From Larkinella arboricola (GTDB taxonomy: Bacteria > Bacteroidota > Bacteroidia > Cytophagales > Spirosomataceae): DNA of 43,913 nucleotides. The translations under genes were made by a program, and so were the position numbers. Numbering within the stretch: the first letter of the stretch is position 1; each line of letters begins with the position of its first letter. Under the pieces are notes generated by a model. That model saw only the letters and a list, made by a program, of their open reading frames with translations, did no database searches and was not told where the DNA came from. The DNA lies in assembly GCF_003259745.1 (NCBI RefSeq), contig NZ_QLMC01000012.1:1-43913 (forward strand). The letters are read 5' to 3'. Of the stretch, positions 16,547-25,450 are shown in pieces.

Positions 16547-17263
16547 ATGAACCGATTCAGCTTGCTTACTCTGCTTATTTCACTCCTCAACCTTGCAAAC
16601 GTATATGCGCATGCGTTATGGATACAAACCAACCCAATTGGCAAAAAGGGCCAGAAACAAACGGTTACCGTTCTTTACGCCGAACCGGGTGAGCCGTCTG
16701 AAAAGATTGGCGACTGGTATTCCGATGTCAAATCGTTTGAGTTATGGCTAATCGGCCCCGGTGGTCAGAAAACCCAGCTAACGGTAAGCCCGGCTCAGGA
16801 CCACTTTACGGCCGAATTTACTCCCGAACAGGACGGCGTTTATACACTGGCTGTCGGCCATGGAGCTAAAGGCCTGGGGGGTACCACTAAATATCAGTTT
16901 AATGCGACCGCAGCGGTAACCGTCGGCAAGCAGACCTCAGCGTTGATAGCTCACCCCAATGAATTAAATGTAGCCGTTACGGATGCAGGAAAATCCTACG
17001 CCGTAGGCAAGCCGGTGTTGCTGACGGTTGTCTTCAACAGCCGCCCGGCTGAAAAACTGCGGGTATCGGTGCATTCGCCTAGTGGTTGGAATAGAGAAAT
17101 CCAGACGAATGCAAGTGGTATTGCCGAGTTTACCCCCGTCTGGCCGGGCCGCTATTATATTGAAGCTAGTAAGACCGAAAAGAGGGCCGGGGAACAGGAT
17201 GGCAAGCCTTATCAGGCAGTATGGCGCTGTGCGACCTATGTGCTTGACGTCATGGAACGCTAA
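16547..17263 (+). CDS. DUF4198-like periplasmic protein
   Basis: The 238-residue protein has a signal peptide (about 1-21) that predicts cleavage before HALWIQTNP, leaving a histidine at or next to the mature N-terminus. Two Ig-like beta domains follow: about 35-125 (TVTVLYAEPGEPSEKIGDWY, FTPEQDGVYTLAVGHG) and about 140-235 (KPVLLTVVFNSRPAEKLRVS, GIAEFTPVWPGRYYIEASK). DUF4198 and NikM-like proteins share the AHALWI start and are tied to metal uptake. It lies 159 bases after the PepSY gene and probably closes the operon, though it may have its own promoter. Confidence 0.75.
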   Translation: MNRFSLLTLLISLLNLANVYAHALWIQTNPIGKKGQKQTVTVLYAEPGEPSEKIGDWYSDVKSFELWLIGPGGQKTQLTVSPAQDHFTAEFTPEQDGVYTLAVGHGAKGLGGTTKYQFNATAAVTVGKQTSALIAHPNELNVAVTDAGKSYAVGKPVLLTVVFNSRPAEKLRVSVHSPSGWNREIQTNASGIAEFTPVWPGRYYIEASKTEKRAGEQDGKPYQAVWRCATYVLDVMER

Positions 17264-17378
17264 TTTAGCATTAAAGGTCATTGCCACTGTATTATCCTCT
17301 CAACTGTAAGTTTCTTAGCCATGGGAATATGGGCAGAACCATTAAGTTAGCCCATACTCCTTAGGGCGAGGTGATCCT

Positions 17379-17645
17379 CTACTCGGATTGTGAGCTAAGG
17401 TACGCTTCCAGTTTGGCCCTTTGTTTCGCTACCTTTCCGCCGATGAATTTCATCGACTGCACGATTCTATCATAGCCTTCGACTGGAGCCAATTGCCGAC
17501 TCGCGCTGGGCAAGGCGCTGATGACTAAGATGGTCCAGTTTTGCCGGGTTAAAAGCCGTTTGACGGTTTCCGCCCGAAACAACATTCCTTTGCGGGTGCG
17601 AAAGCCGGGTTCGTTGAGTTGCCGGGCAATCGCCGTTAAGGTCAA
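17379..17645 (-). pseudogene. Recombinase C-terminal fragment, copy 1
   Basis: The first 33 residues (LTLTAIARQLNEPGFRTRKG, then AETVKRLLTRQ) match the 'recombinase' helix-turn-helix segment found near the C-terminus of large serine recombinases, and match the fragment at 22558-22767. Upstream codons up to about 17720 (ELIRCYL...) continue the likeness but contain stops. The rest of the frame diverges (NWTILVISALPSASRQ...). No catalytic resolvase domain is present, so this is a relic. Confidence 0.6.
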
Positions 17646-17744
17646 TTTCTGAAATTGATCAAGCTATAAACATGTTGAGCAGATAGCTTACGGTGTTTAG
17701 GCTATATTAGCCATGAGATAGCACCGGATCAACTCATAATCATC

Positions 17745-18740
17745 TTCCTTCCCCTTTCCAACTCTCCATCAAAATAGGAGAAGACGGCAGACCGTTCGCC
17801 GGTATCCTGGTTTACAAAGTAAAGCTCAAGAGACCATCCAGGAGCGGGGCCTTTCTCATCAGCAGCGGATCGGGATCATAAGCCTGCCTGGAGTGCTGTT
17901 GGAGTTCGACCAACCCAAACCAATGGGCAAACTGCTCGACAAAGCGCCAGCGGTACACCCGCTCAAATTCCAGCCACGAACCCGCCAGACGAGACGAGGG
18001 AATCGGTTCTCGCAAGTGGGGAAAGGCCCTGAGGACTTTAGCCGCATAAAAATCCGTGTTCTGCCATTGACTGCCGTAGCGGTGGACCAGGTACAGCGAA
18101 TAGGCCCAGCCGAACTGCCCCGCCGGGGTTTGGGCCTGATCCAGATATGCCCAGTTAAAGCGGTGGGTATAGTCCTGGAGCACCTGCTTAAAGAGCACGC
18201 TTCGCTGTTTCGCCAAAGCCTGCCCGCCCGCTTTGGTCAACCAGAGCGCATTTTGTCGTTTTTTCACGAAGGGGCTCAGCATCAGGCCCACTTTCAGTGC
18301 CTGCAGAAAGGCCACATTGTCCTCGGAAATCTTTTTAGTTATGCCCAGTTCAATATCCTCCTGCACCAGCAGCTTGCATTCATAGAGTTCTCGGCAGAGT
18401 GCCAGGGGCAGGTTGCCCTTGAGGGTCAGTTTGATGGGCTGGACGAGTAGGTGCTGATAAAGTATCTCCATCAACACGAAGAAGGGAATTTGATCCAGCA
18501 GCGAATCGGCCAGCTCAGGCAGTAAGCACAGCGGTGAGCTACTGCCCCAGGGGTCGCTCAGTAACGGATGCATCTGCTGGGGCGAGAGGCCTTCAAAATC
18601 CGGAAGCGGCTGCTGGTTGCGGGCCTGCATAAAAGCGGCCATCTTCTGATTCACTTCTTCGAGTGACAAGTGGCCTTGGGTCACCTCGGGATGAGCTGTG
18701 AGGAAGGCTTGCCAGATTTCGTAGGCAACTCCCATAGGAC
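17745..18740. repeat. Segmental duplication R3, copy 1
   Basis: About 1 kb, including a whole gene and its 3' flank with GACGGCAGACCGTTC, is repeated in direct orientation at about 22965-23955. The proteins encoded are close to 88 per cent the same by eye and show no internal gaps. The copies bracket the PadR and permease genes. Confidence 0.8.
17812..18735 (-). CDS. Protein of unknown function, paralogue 1 (307 aa)
   Basis: I do not recognise a named family. The N-terminal part (MGVAYEIWQAFLTAHPEV, VNQKMAAFMQARNQQPLPDF) leads to GLSPQQMHPLLSDPWGSSSP, a 'DFEGLSP-x-QMH-x-LL-x-P' motif that I have seen in Bacteroidetes hypothetical proteins. The middle is helical and contains a winged-helix-like stretch (ISEDNVAFLQALKVGLMLSPFVKK...LTKAGGQALAK). 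The C-terminal third is aromatic-rich (RFNWAYLDQAQ, YRWRFVEQFAHWFGL). There is no signal peptide or membrane segment. A close paralogue is encoded at 23025-23948. Confidence 0.7.
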   Translation of the reverse strand: MGVAYEIWQAFLTAHPEVTQGHLSLEEVNQKMAAFMQARNQQPLPDFEGLSPQQMHPLLSDPWGSSSPLCLLPELADSLLDQIPFFVLMEILYQHLLVQPIKLTLKGNLPLALCRELYECKLLVQEDIELGITKKISEDNVAFLQALKVGLMLSPFVKKRQNALWLTKAGGQALAKQRSVLFKQVLQDYTHRFNWAYLDQAQTPAGQFGWAYSLYLVHRYGSQWQNTDFYAAKVLRAFPHLREPIPSSRLAGSWLEFERVYRWRFVEQFAHWFGLVELQQHSRQAYDPDPLLMRKAPLLDGLLSFTL

Positions 18741-19579
18741 CAGCAGCTTAGAGAAGGGGGTGAGTAGTTCAAAGATATCATAAATTGAAAAGCGAGATTA
18801 TCATGCCCCGATAAAATCTCTTCCATTCTGATTTTAGCGTTACAACGTTTTCACAACGCTGGACATCGAACCGATCGGAGTCCAAAGAAGTGGGTTTAAC
18901 ATTTATTAAACGTCCGTTTAAGCCTTGTAATAAAATCGACACGTCAATACTTGTGACCGTGGAACACCTCTAGGGCTGGGAAATCAGACAAAATTTACAG
19001 AGGCTTGACCCTCGTAGAGCTTTTATGATTTTACAAAAAGGGGCAAATACATTCGTCTACCTTATCACAGACGAATCATTCACCAAGAAGACATTTTAAG
19101 TACAAACAAGTATTGGAAAGGGGAAGAGAGGTTCCAAATTTTCCGTTGCGTTACCACAGTCTGATCATTTATTGAAGTGACTTATAGTTACAAATTCATT
19201 TGCCTAACCCATGAAGTTGTACTTGCCACATACCTCAAAACAAGCAGAGCTTGTACGATGCACTCATAAAAGCAAGAGTGATTCAAAAATAAATTGCTGT
19301 ACATTTGGGACTTTCGCAGGATCGGCCTCTCAATTGAGCGGATGATGCTATTTCATGTTTATACCTACACCGTCCGCGAGCTTTCCCATTTCCTATTGCT
19401 GCCCCTTATCTCAGTTTATTAGTCAACTTTTTTACCTGTCCAAAACCGTACAGAAACTGTCCGTTTTTGGACAAGATATTCCAGACCGTTCGGGAGAAAT
19501 GGGTCATTCCTGTTCACAATACCCTTTTTTCGAGACTGGTCCGTCATTTGTTATACATTTATGCAAGTAATCAGGCCAT
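18736..19579. other. Non-coding 840 bases with dispersed repeat R4
   Basis: No gene is supported; a 71-codon frame near 19355 lacks protein-like features. The part from about 18838 to 19130 is related to 24047-24190 and to about 34880-35145, sharing CGTTTAAGCCTTGTAATAA and a final TACAAACAAGTATT-GGAAAGGGGA block. A TATACATTTATG just before the PadR gene is a partial -7 box. Confidence 0.5.
18838..19130. repeat. Dispersed intergenic repeat R4, copy 1
   Basis: It begins CGTTACAACGTTTTCACAACGCT beside the 5' end of paralogue 1 when read in blocks of 20 or fewer bases. It is the uninterrupted comparator (AAAG directly followed by GGGAAGAG at 19117-19128) for the 14-base insertion in copy 2. Confidence 0.55.
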
Positions 19580-19906
19580 ATGAAAGGAACTTACTTAGGC
19601 GAATTTGAAGAGGTGGTTTTGCTGGCCGTGGCCATCCGCTCGGGCGACGCCTACGGCGCGGCTGTGGTGAGCGAGATTGAGCAGCAGATGGGTCGTTCGG
19701 TAAACTTGGGGGCGGTGCACTCGGCCTTGAACCGACTCCAGGAAAAAGGCTTGGTCAGCTCCGAAATGGGTGGCAGGACAACCGAACGGGGTGGTCGTCG
19801 CAAACGCCTGTATGCAGTGACAGCTTATGGTCGCCGGGCCCTCGATGAGATGCGTCAATTGCGTAATCAGATGTGGGACACCATTCCCCGCACCGTCTGG
19901 TCATGA
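19580..19906 (+). CDS. PadR-family transcriptional regulator
   Basis: The 108-residue protein is a PadR winged helix: LGEFEEVVLLAVAIRSGDAY at the N-terminus, the recognition region VNLGAVHSALNRLQEKGLVS and the wing GGRRKRLYAVTAYGRRALDE, then a short C-terminal helix. It overlaps the downstream permease gene by four bases (ATGA), an arrangement common in Spirosoma-like genomes, so it most likely controls that transporter in response to a toxic compound. No effector can be deduced. Confidence 0.92.
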   Translation: MKGTYLGEFEEVVLLAVAIRSGDAYGAAVVSEIEQQMGRSVNLGAVHSALNRLQEKGLVSSEMGGRTTERGGRRKRLYAVTAYGRRALDEMRQLRNQMWDTIPRTVWS

Positions 19907-22518
19907 AATCCGTCAATCCGCCACCCTTCGCTACCCGCTTGCTGCACTGGTTCTATGCTTCTCCGCAGGCAGAGGAGCTGGAAGGTGATTTGGATGAACT
20001 ATTTCAGCAACGCGTGCGGGAAGTTGGCTTGAAACAGGCCCGATGGCGCTACGTGCGCGATGTGGTGAGTCTGCTGCGGCCTTCCCTGATGAAACGAAAA
20101 GAAAAACGCTATTCAAAACCAACCCATACCACGATGTTGCGTAACTATCTCACCATTGCCTGGCGAAATCTACGGAAAAACACGGCCTATTCTTTTATTA
20201 ACATCGGCGGGTTAGCGGTAGGAATGACCGTGGCCATGTTGATCGGGCTCTGGATCTACGATGAAGTAAGTTTCAATCAATACCATCCCAACTACGACCG
20301 CATTGCCCAGGTCATGCAACATGGTACGTTTAATGGTAAGGTCGATTCCCAGGTGGCGAACCCCGGCGTCCTGGGTCCCGAAATCCGGGCCAAGTATGGC
20401 CCAACTTTCAAGTATGTGGTGCAGGCCTCCTGGCCCGGTTCATACATACTGTCACTAGGCGATAATCATGTCTCGAAAGAAGGCATCTATTTTGAACCCG
20501 ACGGCCCGGTTATGCTGGGCCTGCGCATGCGGCAGGGGACGTATAGCGGCTTAAAAGATCCCTACTCGATTATGCTTTCGGAATCGGTGGCCAAATCCCT
20601 GTTTGGGACCCAAAATCCATTGGGTAAAACCCTAAAAGTAGGCCGAAAATATGCTGTAAAAGTAACGGGTGTTTACGAAGACCTGCCCTACAACACCTCC
20701 TTTCGGAATGTAAAAGTGATTATGCCGTGGGCATTGTGGCTGATCGATAATCCCTGGGCCAAAACGATGAGAAACCCCTGGGGAAGCAACTTTAGTCAGA
20801 CATTTGCTCAGGTGGCCGACCACATAACTATGGAAGAGGCTTCGGGCCGAATCAAGAATGTTAAATTGGCCAACGTGAGTAAGGAGGAAGCCCGGTACAA
20901 CTGGGTGGTTTTTCTGCACCCCATGCGCAAGTGGGAATTGTATAGCGAATTCAAAAATGGCGTGAATACGGGCGGTCAAATCAAATACGTCTGGCTGTTT
21001 GGCATTATCGGCATCTTTGTCCTGGTGCTGGCTTGTATCAATTTCATGAATTTGGCCACGGCCCGTAGCGAAAAAAGAGCCAAAGAAGTGGGTATCCGTA
21101 AAGCGGTTGGCTCGGTGCGGTCGCAGTTGATCAATCAATTTTTTGCGGAGTCCTATCTGGTGGTGTCCCTGGCGTTCCTGGTGGCGGTGCTGCTGGTGTT
21201 AGTGCTACTGCCGCCTTTCAATGAAATAGCCGATAAAAAAATAGAGTTTCTTTGGGCACATCCGCAGTTCTGGCTCATGAGCTTGGCTTTTATTGGCATG
21301 ACCGGATTACTGGCAGGCAGCTATCCGGCTTTTTATTTGTCTTCGTTTCAGCCGCTGAGTGTCTTAAAGGGTACGTTTCGGGTGGGCAAGTGGGCCGCTA
21401 TTCCTCGTAAAGCCTTGGTGGTTCTGCAATTTACCGTTTCCATTGTTCTCATTATTGGGACCATCATCGTCTATCAACAAATCCAGCACGCTAAAAACCG
21501 GCCCATTGGCTATAATCGCAACGGGCTGGTTACCATGGGCGTAGAGAAAGAAATAAGTGATCATTTCGACGCATTCAGAGCCGAGCTGAAATCGGCCGGT
21601 GCCATCGAAGAATTGGCCGTCTCGAACAGTCCGTTGACGGGTGTCTGGAACACCAATGGGGGCTTCGACTGGGCGGGCAAAGACCCCAACCTGGCGGTCG
21701 ATTTCCCCAACGCCAACGTGACCTATGAATGGGGCAAAACCGTGGGTTGGAAAGTAAAGCAAGGGCGCGACTTCTCCCGCGAGTTCGCGACGGATTCATC
21801 GGCCTTCATCATTAACGAAGCCATGAAGCAATTTCTGGGCTTCAAAAACCCGGTCGGCAAAATCCTGAAGTGGGATAATAAGCCCTACACGATTATTGGG
21901 GTGGTGAGTGACATTATGGCCGAGTCTCCTTTTTACCCGGTTCGCCCTTCGCTGTATCATATCACCGGTTCGGACTATCAAGGAAATATGGTTCTTCGCC
22001 TTCATGCGGCCAAAAGCCCTAATCAGTCCATCGCGCTAATTGAGCAAATATGGCGAAAATACGTCCCCAACGTACCCTTTCAGTATGAATTTGTCCATCA
22101 GCAGTACGGGGCCAAATTCAAATCGGAGGAACGGATTGGCACCTTATCGGCCTACTTTGCGGTACTGGCTATTTTCATTTCCTGTTTAGGAATATTCGGC
22201 ATGGCGAGTTTCGTGGCTGAACAACGTACGAAAGAAATCGGTATTCGCAAAGTGTTAGGGGCCAGCGTTATCAATCTCTGGCAGTTACTCACCAAAGATT
22301 TTGCGGTGCTCGTATTGGTTGCCTGCGTGATTGCGTCCCCGATTGCCTGGTACTACCTCACCGACTGGCTGAGAGAGTATGATTATCGGGTCACTATTTC
22401 GTGGTGGGTGTTTGTCGTAGCTGCGGCTGGCGCTTTACTGATTACGCTTATAACGGTCAGTTTTCAGAGTATTAAGGCTGCGTTAGTCAATCCGGTGAAG
22501 AGCCTGCGTAGCGAATAG
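19903..22518 (+). CDS. MacB/FtsX-like ABC permease with prefix domain
   Basis: I start at ATG 19903 (MKSVNPPPFATRLL), overlapping the PadR stop; an earlier start in the PadR gene is not needed. The 871-residue protein has an N-terminal permease-prefix domain (about 5-60: LHWFYASPQAEELEGDLDEL), then two MacB_PCD-FtsX repeats: TM near 90-110, TM cluster at about 370-470 with ATARSEKRAKEVGIRKAVGS, TM near 500, a second periplasmic domain, and a C-terminal TM cluster with AEQRTKEIGIRKVLGASV. The twin 'E-x-GIRKxxGA' motifs are diagnostic. No ATPase gene is adjacent; these permeases often pair with an ATPase encoded elsewhere. It probably exports drugs, peptides or lipids. Confidence 0.92.
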   Translation: MKSVNPPPFATRLLHWFYASPQAEELEGDLDELFQQRVREVGLKQARWRYVRDVVSLLRPSLMKRKEKRYSKPTHTTMLRNYLTIAWRNLRKNTAYSFINIGGLAVGMTVAMLIGLWIYDEVSFNQYHPNYDRIAQVMQHGTFNGKVDSQVANPGVLGPEIRAKYGPTFKYVVQASWPGSYILSLGDNHVSKEGIYFEPDGPVMLGLRMRQGTYSGLKDPYSIMLSESVAKSLFGTQNPLGKTLKVGRKYAVKVTGVYEDLPYNTSFRNVKVIMPWALWLIDNPWAKTMRNPWGSNFSQTFAQVADHITMEEASGRIKNVKLANVSKEEARYNWVVFLHPMRKWELYSEFKNGVNTGGQIKYVWLFGIIGIFVLVLACINFMNLATARSEKRAKEVGIRKAVGSVRSQLINQFFAESYLVVSLAFLVAVLLVLVLLPPFNEIADKKIEFLWAHPQFWLMSLAFIGMTGLLAGSYPAFYLSSFQPLSVLKGTFRVGKWAAIPRKALVVLQFTVSIVLIIGTIIVYQQIQHAKNRPIGYNRNGLVTMGVEKEISDHFDAFRAELKSAGAIEELAVSNSPLTGVWNTNGGFDWAGKDPNLAVDFPNANVTYEWGKTVGWKVKQGRDFSREFATDSSAFIINEAMKQFLGFKNPVGKILKWDNKPYTIIGVVSDIMAESPFYPVRPSLYHITGSDYQGNMVLRLHAAKSPNQSIALIEQIWRKYVPNVPFQYEFVHQQYGAKFKSEERIGTLSAYFAVLAIFISCLGIFGMASFVAEQRTKEIGIRKVLGASVINLWQLLTKDFAVLVLVACVIASPIAWYYLTDWLREYDYRVTISWWVFVVAAAGALLITLITVSFQSIKAALVNPVKSLRSE

Positions 22519-22557
22519 CAAGCTACTAGGAGCAAAATGGGGATAACTAGGGTGGTC

Positions 22558-22767
22558 CTATTTTTCTTTTCCACCCTTCTGCCGAACCAAGAGCCGTTTG
22601 ACGGTTTCGGCCCGAAACAAGGCTCCTTTACGGGTACGAAAGCCGTGTTCGTTGAGTTGCTGGGCAATGGCCGTTAACGTCAGGTTCTGATACTGGTAAA
22701 GTCGGATTAACTCACCCGCCTGTTTGTTGGCCGGGTGGCTGCGGGCGTTCTCCTTAATCACCTCCAC
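22558..22767 (-). pseudogene. Recombinase C-terminal fragment, copy 2
   Basis: The 69-residue reading starts at a GTG inside the motif YIGVEVIKENARSHPANKQA and runs through GELIRLYQYQNLTLTAIAQQ, LNEHGFRTRKGALFRAETVK and RLLVRQ. This is the 'recombinase' helix-turn-helix region of a serine recombinase with no catalytic domain. A stop lies five codons upstream of the motif. It matches the fragment at 17379-17645 and lies at the corresponding place beside the duplicated gene. Confidence 0.65.
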
Positions 22768-22964
22768 GCCTATGTAGCGGTTGTATTAAAGCTACATACA
22801 AAATCTACCTTAGCCAAGCGTAAGGTGACGTACTTTAAGCGTCATAGAGGCCTTGTTACAAATCTTAAACGGTCGTTTCCGGTTTGTAACTTTCCTGAGA
22901 AGCCCTTACTAGGCTCCTTCCACTAAAAATAAATGATCCGTTTTAGCGAGTTGGGATCTTGGTT

Positions 22965-23955
22965 CCCCTTTCCAACTTTTCATCAAAATAGGGCAGACGG
23001 CAGACCGTTCTTAGGGATCCTGGTTTACAAAGTAAAGCGCAAGAGGCTATCCAGAAGCGGAGTCTTTCGGATTAACAACGGATCGGGATCATAAAACCGC
23101 CGGGGCTGCTCTTGGAGTTCAACCAACACAAACCAATGGGCAAACTGCTCGACAAAGCGCCAGCGGTACACCCGCTCAAATTCCAAATAAGAACCCGCTA
23201 GGCGAGACGAGGGAATCGGTTCTCGCAAGTGGGGAAAGGCCTTTAAGACTTTAGCGGCATAAAAATCCGTGCTTTGCCACTGACTACCGTAGCAGTGGAC
23301 CAGGTACAGCGAATAGGCCCAGCCGAACTGCCCCGCTGGGGTCTGGGCCTGATCCAGATACGCCCAGTTAAAGCGGTGGGTATAGTCCTGGAGCACCTGC
23401 TTGAAGAGCACGCTCCGCTTTTTTGCCAAAGCCTGCCCGCCCGCTTTGGTCAGCGAGAGGGTATTTTGCCGTTTTTTCACGAAGGGGCTCAGCAACAGGC
23501 CCGTTTTCAGCGCCTGCAGAAAGGCCACATTGTCCTCGGAGATCTTTTTGGTAATGCCCTTTTCGATATCTTCCTGCACCAGCAGCTTGCGTTCATAGAG
23601 CTCTCGACACAGCGCCAGAGGCAGGTTGCCCTTCGGAGTCAGTTTGATGGGTTGGACGAGTAAGTGCTGATAGAGGACTTCCATCAACCTAAAAAAAGGA
23701 ATTTGATCCAGTAGTGAATCCTCCATCTCAGGCAGTAAGCACAGCGGTGAGCTACTGCCCCAGGGGTCACTCAGTAACAGATGCATCTGCTGGGGGGAGA
23801 GGTCTTCAAAATCCGGCAGCGGCTGCTGGTTGCGGGCCTGCATAAAAGCGGCCATCTTCTGATTCACTTCCTGGAGTGACCAGTGGCCGTGGGCCACCTC
23901 GGGATGAGCGGTAATGAAGGCTTGCCAAATTTCGTCAGCGACTCCCATAGAACAA
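22965..23955. repeat. Segmental duplication R3, copy 2
   Basis: Direct repeat of 17745-18740, including the 3' flank GACGGCAGACCGTTC and the whole 307-codon gene. Recombination between the copies would remove the PadR-permease operon and one paralogue. Confidence 0.8.
23025..23948 (-). CDS. Protein of unknown function, paralogue 2 (307 aa)
   Basis: The start MGVADEIWQAFITAHPEV matches the paralogue, so I choose it over a start five codons upstream. All segments of paralogue 1 are present, including PLPDFEDLSPQQMHLLLSDP, the helical middle with LTKAGGQALAKKRSVLFKQV and the C-terminal YRWRFVEQFAHWF. About 35 of 307 residues differ, spread along the protein, and there is no frameshift, so both copies have probably been kept under selection. 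Function is unknown. Confidence 0.7.
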   Translation of the reverse strand: MGVADEIWQAFITAHPEVAHGHWSLQEVNQKMAAFMQARNQQPLPDFEDLSPQQMHLLLSDPWGSSSPLCLLPEMEDSLLDQIPFFRLMEVLYQHLLVQPIKLTPKGNLPLALCRELYERKLLVQEDIEKGITKKISEDNVAFLQALKTGLLLSPFVKKRQNTLSLTKAGGQALAKKRSVLFKQVLQDYTHRFNWAYLDQAQTPAGQFGWAYSLYLVHCYGSQWQSTDFYAAKVLKAFPHLREPIPSSRLAGSYLEFERVYRWRFVEQFAHWFVLVELQEQPRRFYDPDPLLIRKTPLLDSLLRFTL

Positions 23956-24484
23956 GCGGGCAAGAGTAGTGGATGAGTGCTTCAAAGATACAGGAAATCC
24001 AATGCGAGTGGGGCATACCTCGACAAAATCAAGATCTTTGCTTCTATAACATTTTCACAACGCTCGTTTAAGACTTGAAATAAGCTGGATTCTCGCTTTC
24101 TTAATCTAGTGAAACCTCGTCATAACATGTTAAGTTACTAATACTACTACAAACAAATACCACAAAGGCGACCGCCGCGCGGGGAAAAGGCATCATTCTA
24201 ATTCAGATCAACAACTGACACCACTATGCCAAATAACAACAGGTCGTGGTATGGGATTCAACCGCTTTACTAAATTGGTCCAACCAAGCGGGACTAAGAC
24301 AACTGGTAACGCCAATGTTTTAGTCGTAGTGTTACTAAGGGCTTCCATTACTTATTCCCCCTTGGCTCTGATGGCAGGCTCGCACAATTCACTACATAAA
24401 TTGAGTAGTATAGGGGCTGCCATTAAGCCCTATAGCGGTAAAACTCAAAGATTGCCGTCTATCTTTACCCTCAAATCGATAACT
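23949..24484. other. Non-coding stretch with repeat R4 copy 2
   Basis: 24047-24190 is a shorter copy of the dispersed repeat (ATTTTCACAACGCTCGTTTAA at its start in abbreviated form) and contains the GC-rich insertion at 24168-24181. From 24251 the frame of the next gene is open upstream of its ATG, but the residues there are not conserved-looking and I do not include them. Confidence 0.5.
24168..24181. repeat. GC-rich micro-insertion 3 (14 bases, intergenic)
   Basis: GCGACCGCCGCGCG lies between CAAAG and GGGAAAAGG. The homologous repeat at 19117-19128 reads AAAG-GGGAAGAG with nothing between, and 35131-35145 is also uninterrupted. This gives a direct in-window before-and-after comparison. 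Confidence 0.7.
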
Positions 24485-25372
24485 ATGAACAAATTTTTAA
24501 AGACCATCACTACCGCGTTTATTGCACTGGTTATATCCTCTTGTGTTTACGGCATAGTCAAAGCATTTACTGGCAACTATCTTGTCAACGCGTCTTTCAT
24601 CACCAGTGGATTGATTCTGCTGGCCGTTGCTCTCCTGCTTTACGGGGTAATCTACAGCTTAAAAAAAGTTTGGACGCTGAGTGTCGTCCTGATAGCCGTT
24701 TTCTTAGAGAGTTGCAACTACGCCAAATCCAACCAGCAAGTGGTTGTGAGTGACGACTGCGGTATGAAATGGAAGCTAATCGGTGCGGGCGATGCCGTAC
24801 CCCGAGGCACCGGAAACCCCTGCTTTATGAAGGTGGTCATTCCCAACTTTCCCATGCAAGGTGACAGCCGTTTTATTGCCAACCTGAAAGACCGCGTTCG
24901 GGCAACGGTTCACATTGATTACGATTACTCCATCACCAAGCCACTGGCCTTCATTGTTCAGGCCAAGTATTTAGGCAAGGCCAACACGAATGCCGATGAA
25001 AGTGGGGCGCTGGAACCCTCGGCCTTTGAAGGAGCGGAGAACATGGTCATTGATAAGCGGATCAAGGATGTAAGCAAGTCCCTGTTTTTGGGCCAGGATA
25101 TTATCGAACTCGATCAGGCCGATCTTGAAAATCACCTTCTGGTTGAATCCAACCAGGCACTCGAGCCCTACGGTGTGCAGTTGAACTTTATCACGCTGAC
25201 CTTTGATCTTGATGAGCAGACCCGCCAGGCTATTGATGTGTCTACTGCCATGAAGATCTACGAAAGCAAGGGACTGGCCGACGTTGGAAAGCAAGTGATG
25301 ATTCAACGCGCCGGGGCTACCAAGATCACCGTTGAAAACAAGCTTCCGCAGGCTGCGGAACCCAAAGACTAA
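24485..25372 (+). CDS. SPFH/Band-7-like membrane-anchored protein
   Basis: With the ATG at 24485 the protein is 295 residues. Two hydrophobic helices (about 7-27 and 34-58) are followed by a third segment (about 62-77) ending in FLESCNY. The soluble part (about 90-295) begins DDCGMKWKLIGAGDAVPRGT, has a beta-rich middle (RVRATVHIDYDYSITKPLAF), and a C-terminal part resembling the end of an SPFH domain: NQALEPYGVQLNFITLTFDL, then TRQAIDVSTAMKIYESKGLA. SPFH proteins assemble at membranes; the exact role here is unknown. It has a strong downstream hairpin and appears to be a single-gene unit. Confidence 0.6.
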   Translation: MNKFLKTITTAFIALVISSCVYGIVKAFTGNYLVNASFITSGLILLAVALLLYGVIYSLKKVWTLSVVLIAVFLESCNYAKSNQQVVVSDDCGMKWKLIGAGDAVPRGTGNPCFMKVVIPNFPMQGDSRFIANLKDRVRATVHIDYDYSITKPLAFIVQAKYLGKANTNADESGALEPSAFEGAENMVIDKRIKDVSKSLFLGQDIIELDQADLENHLLVESNQALEPYGVQLNFITLTFDLDEQTRQAIDVSTAMKIYESKGLADVGKQVMIQRAGATKITVENKLPQAAEPKD

Positions 25373-25381
25373 TTAAGCCCC

Positions 25382-25407
25382 GCGCCTGCTCTCACCGGGG
25401 CAGGCGC
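25382..25407 (+). terminator. Stem-loop after the SPFH-like gene
   Basis: GCGCCTGC and GCAGGCGC pair around a 10-base loop shortly after the stop codon. No T-tract follows, so it may protect the mRNA end, with the next hairpin (25420-25450) doing the termination. Confidence 0.5.
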
Positions 25408-25419
25408 CCAAGCACAAAA

Positions 25420-25450
25420 CCCGGCGAAGTAGCCGGGCTTGTCTTGTCCT
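25420..25450 (+). terminator. Rho-independent terminator (start of repeat R2 copy 2)
   Basis: CCCGGC, GAAGTA loop, GCCGGG, then CTTGTCTTGTCCT. The GC stem and T-rich tail make a good terminator; the same hairpin opens repeat copy 1 at 5121. Confidence 0.6.

Noticed and set aside
19355-19570. 71-codon frame before the PadR gene
   Set aside because: Composition is unlike coding sequence and it overlaps the probable promoter region.
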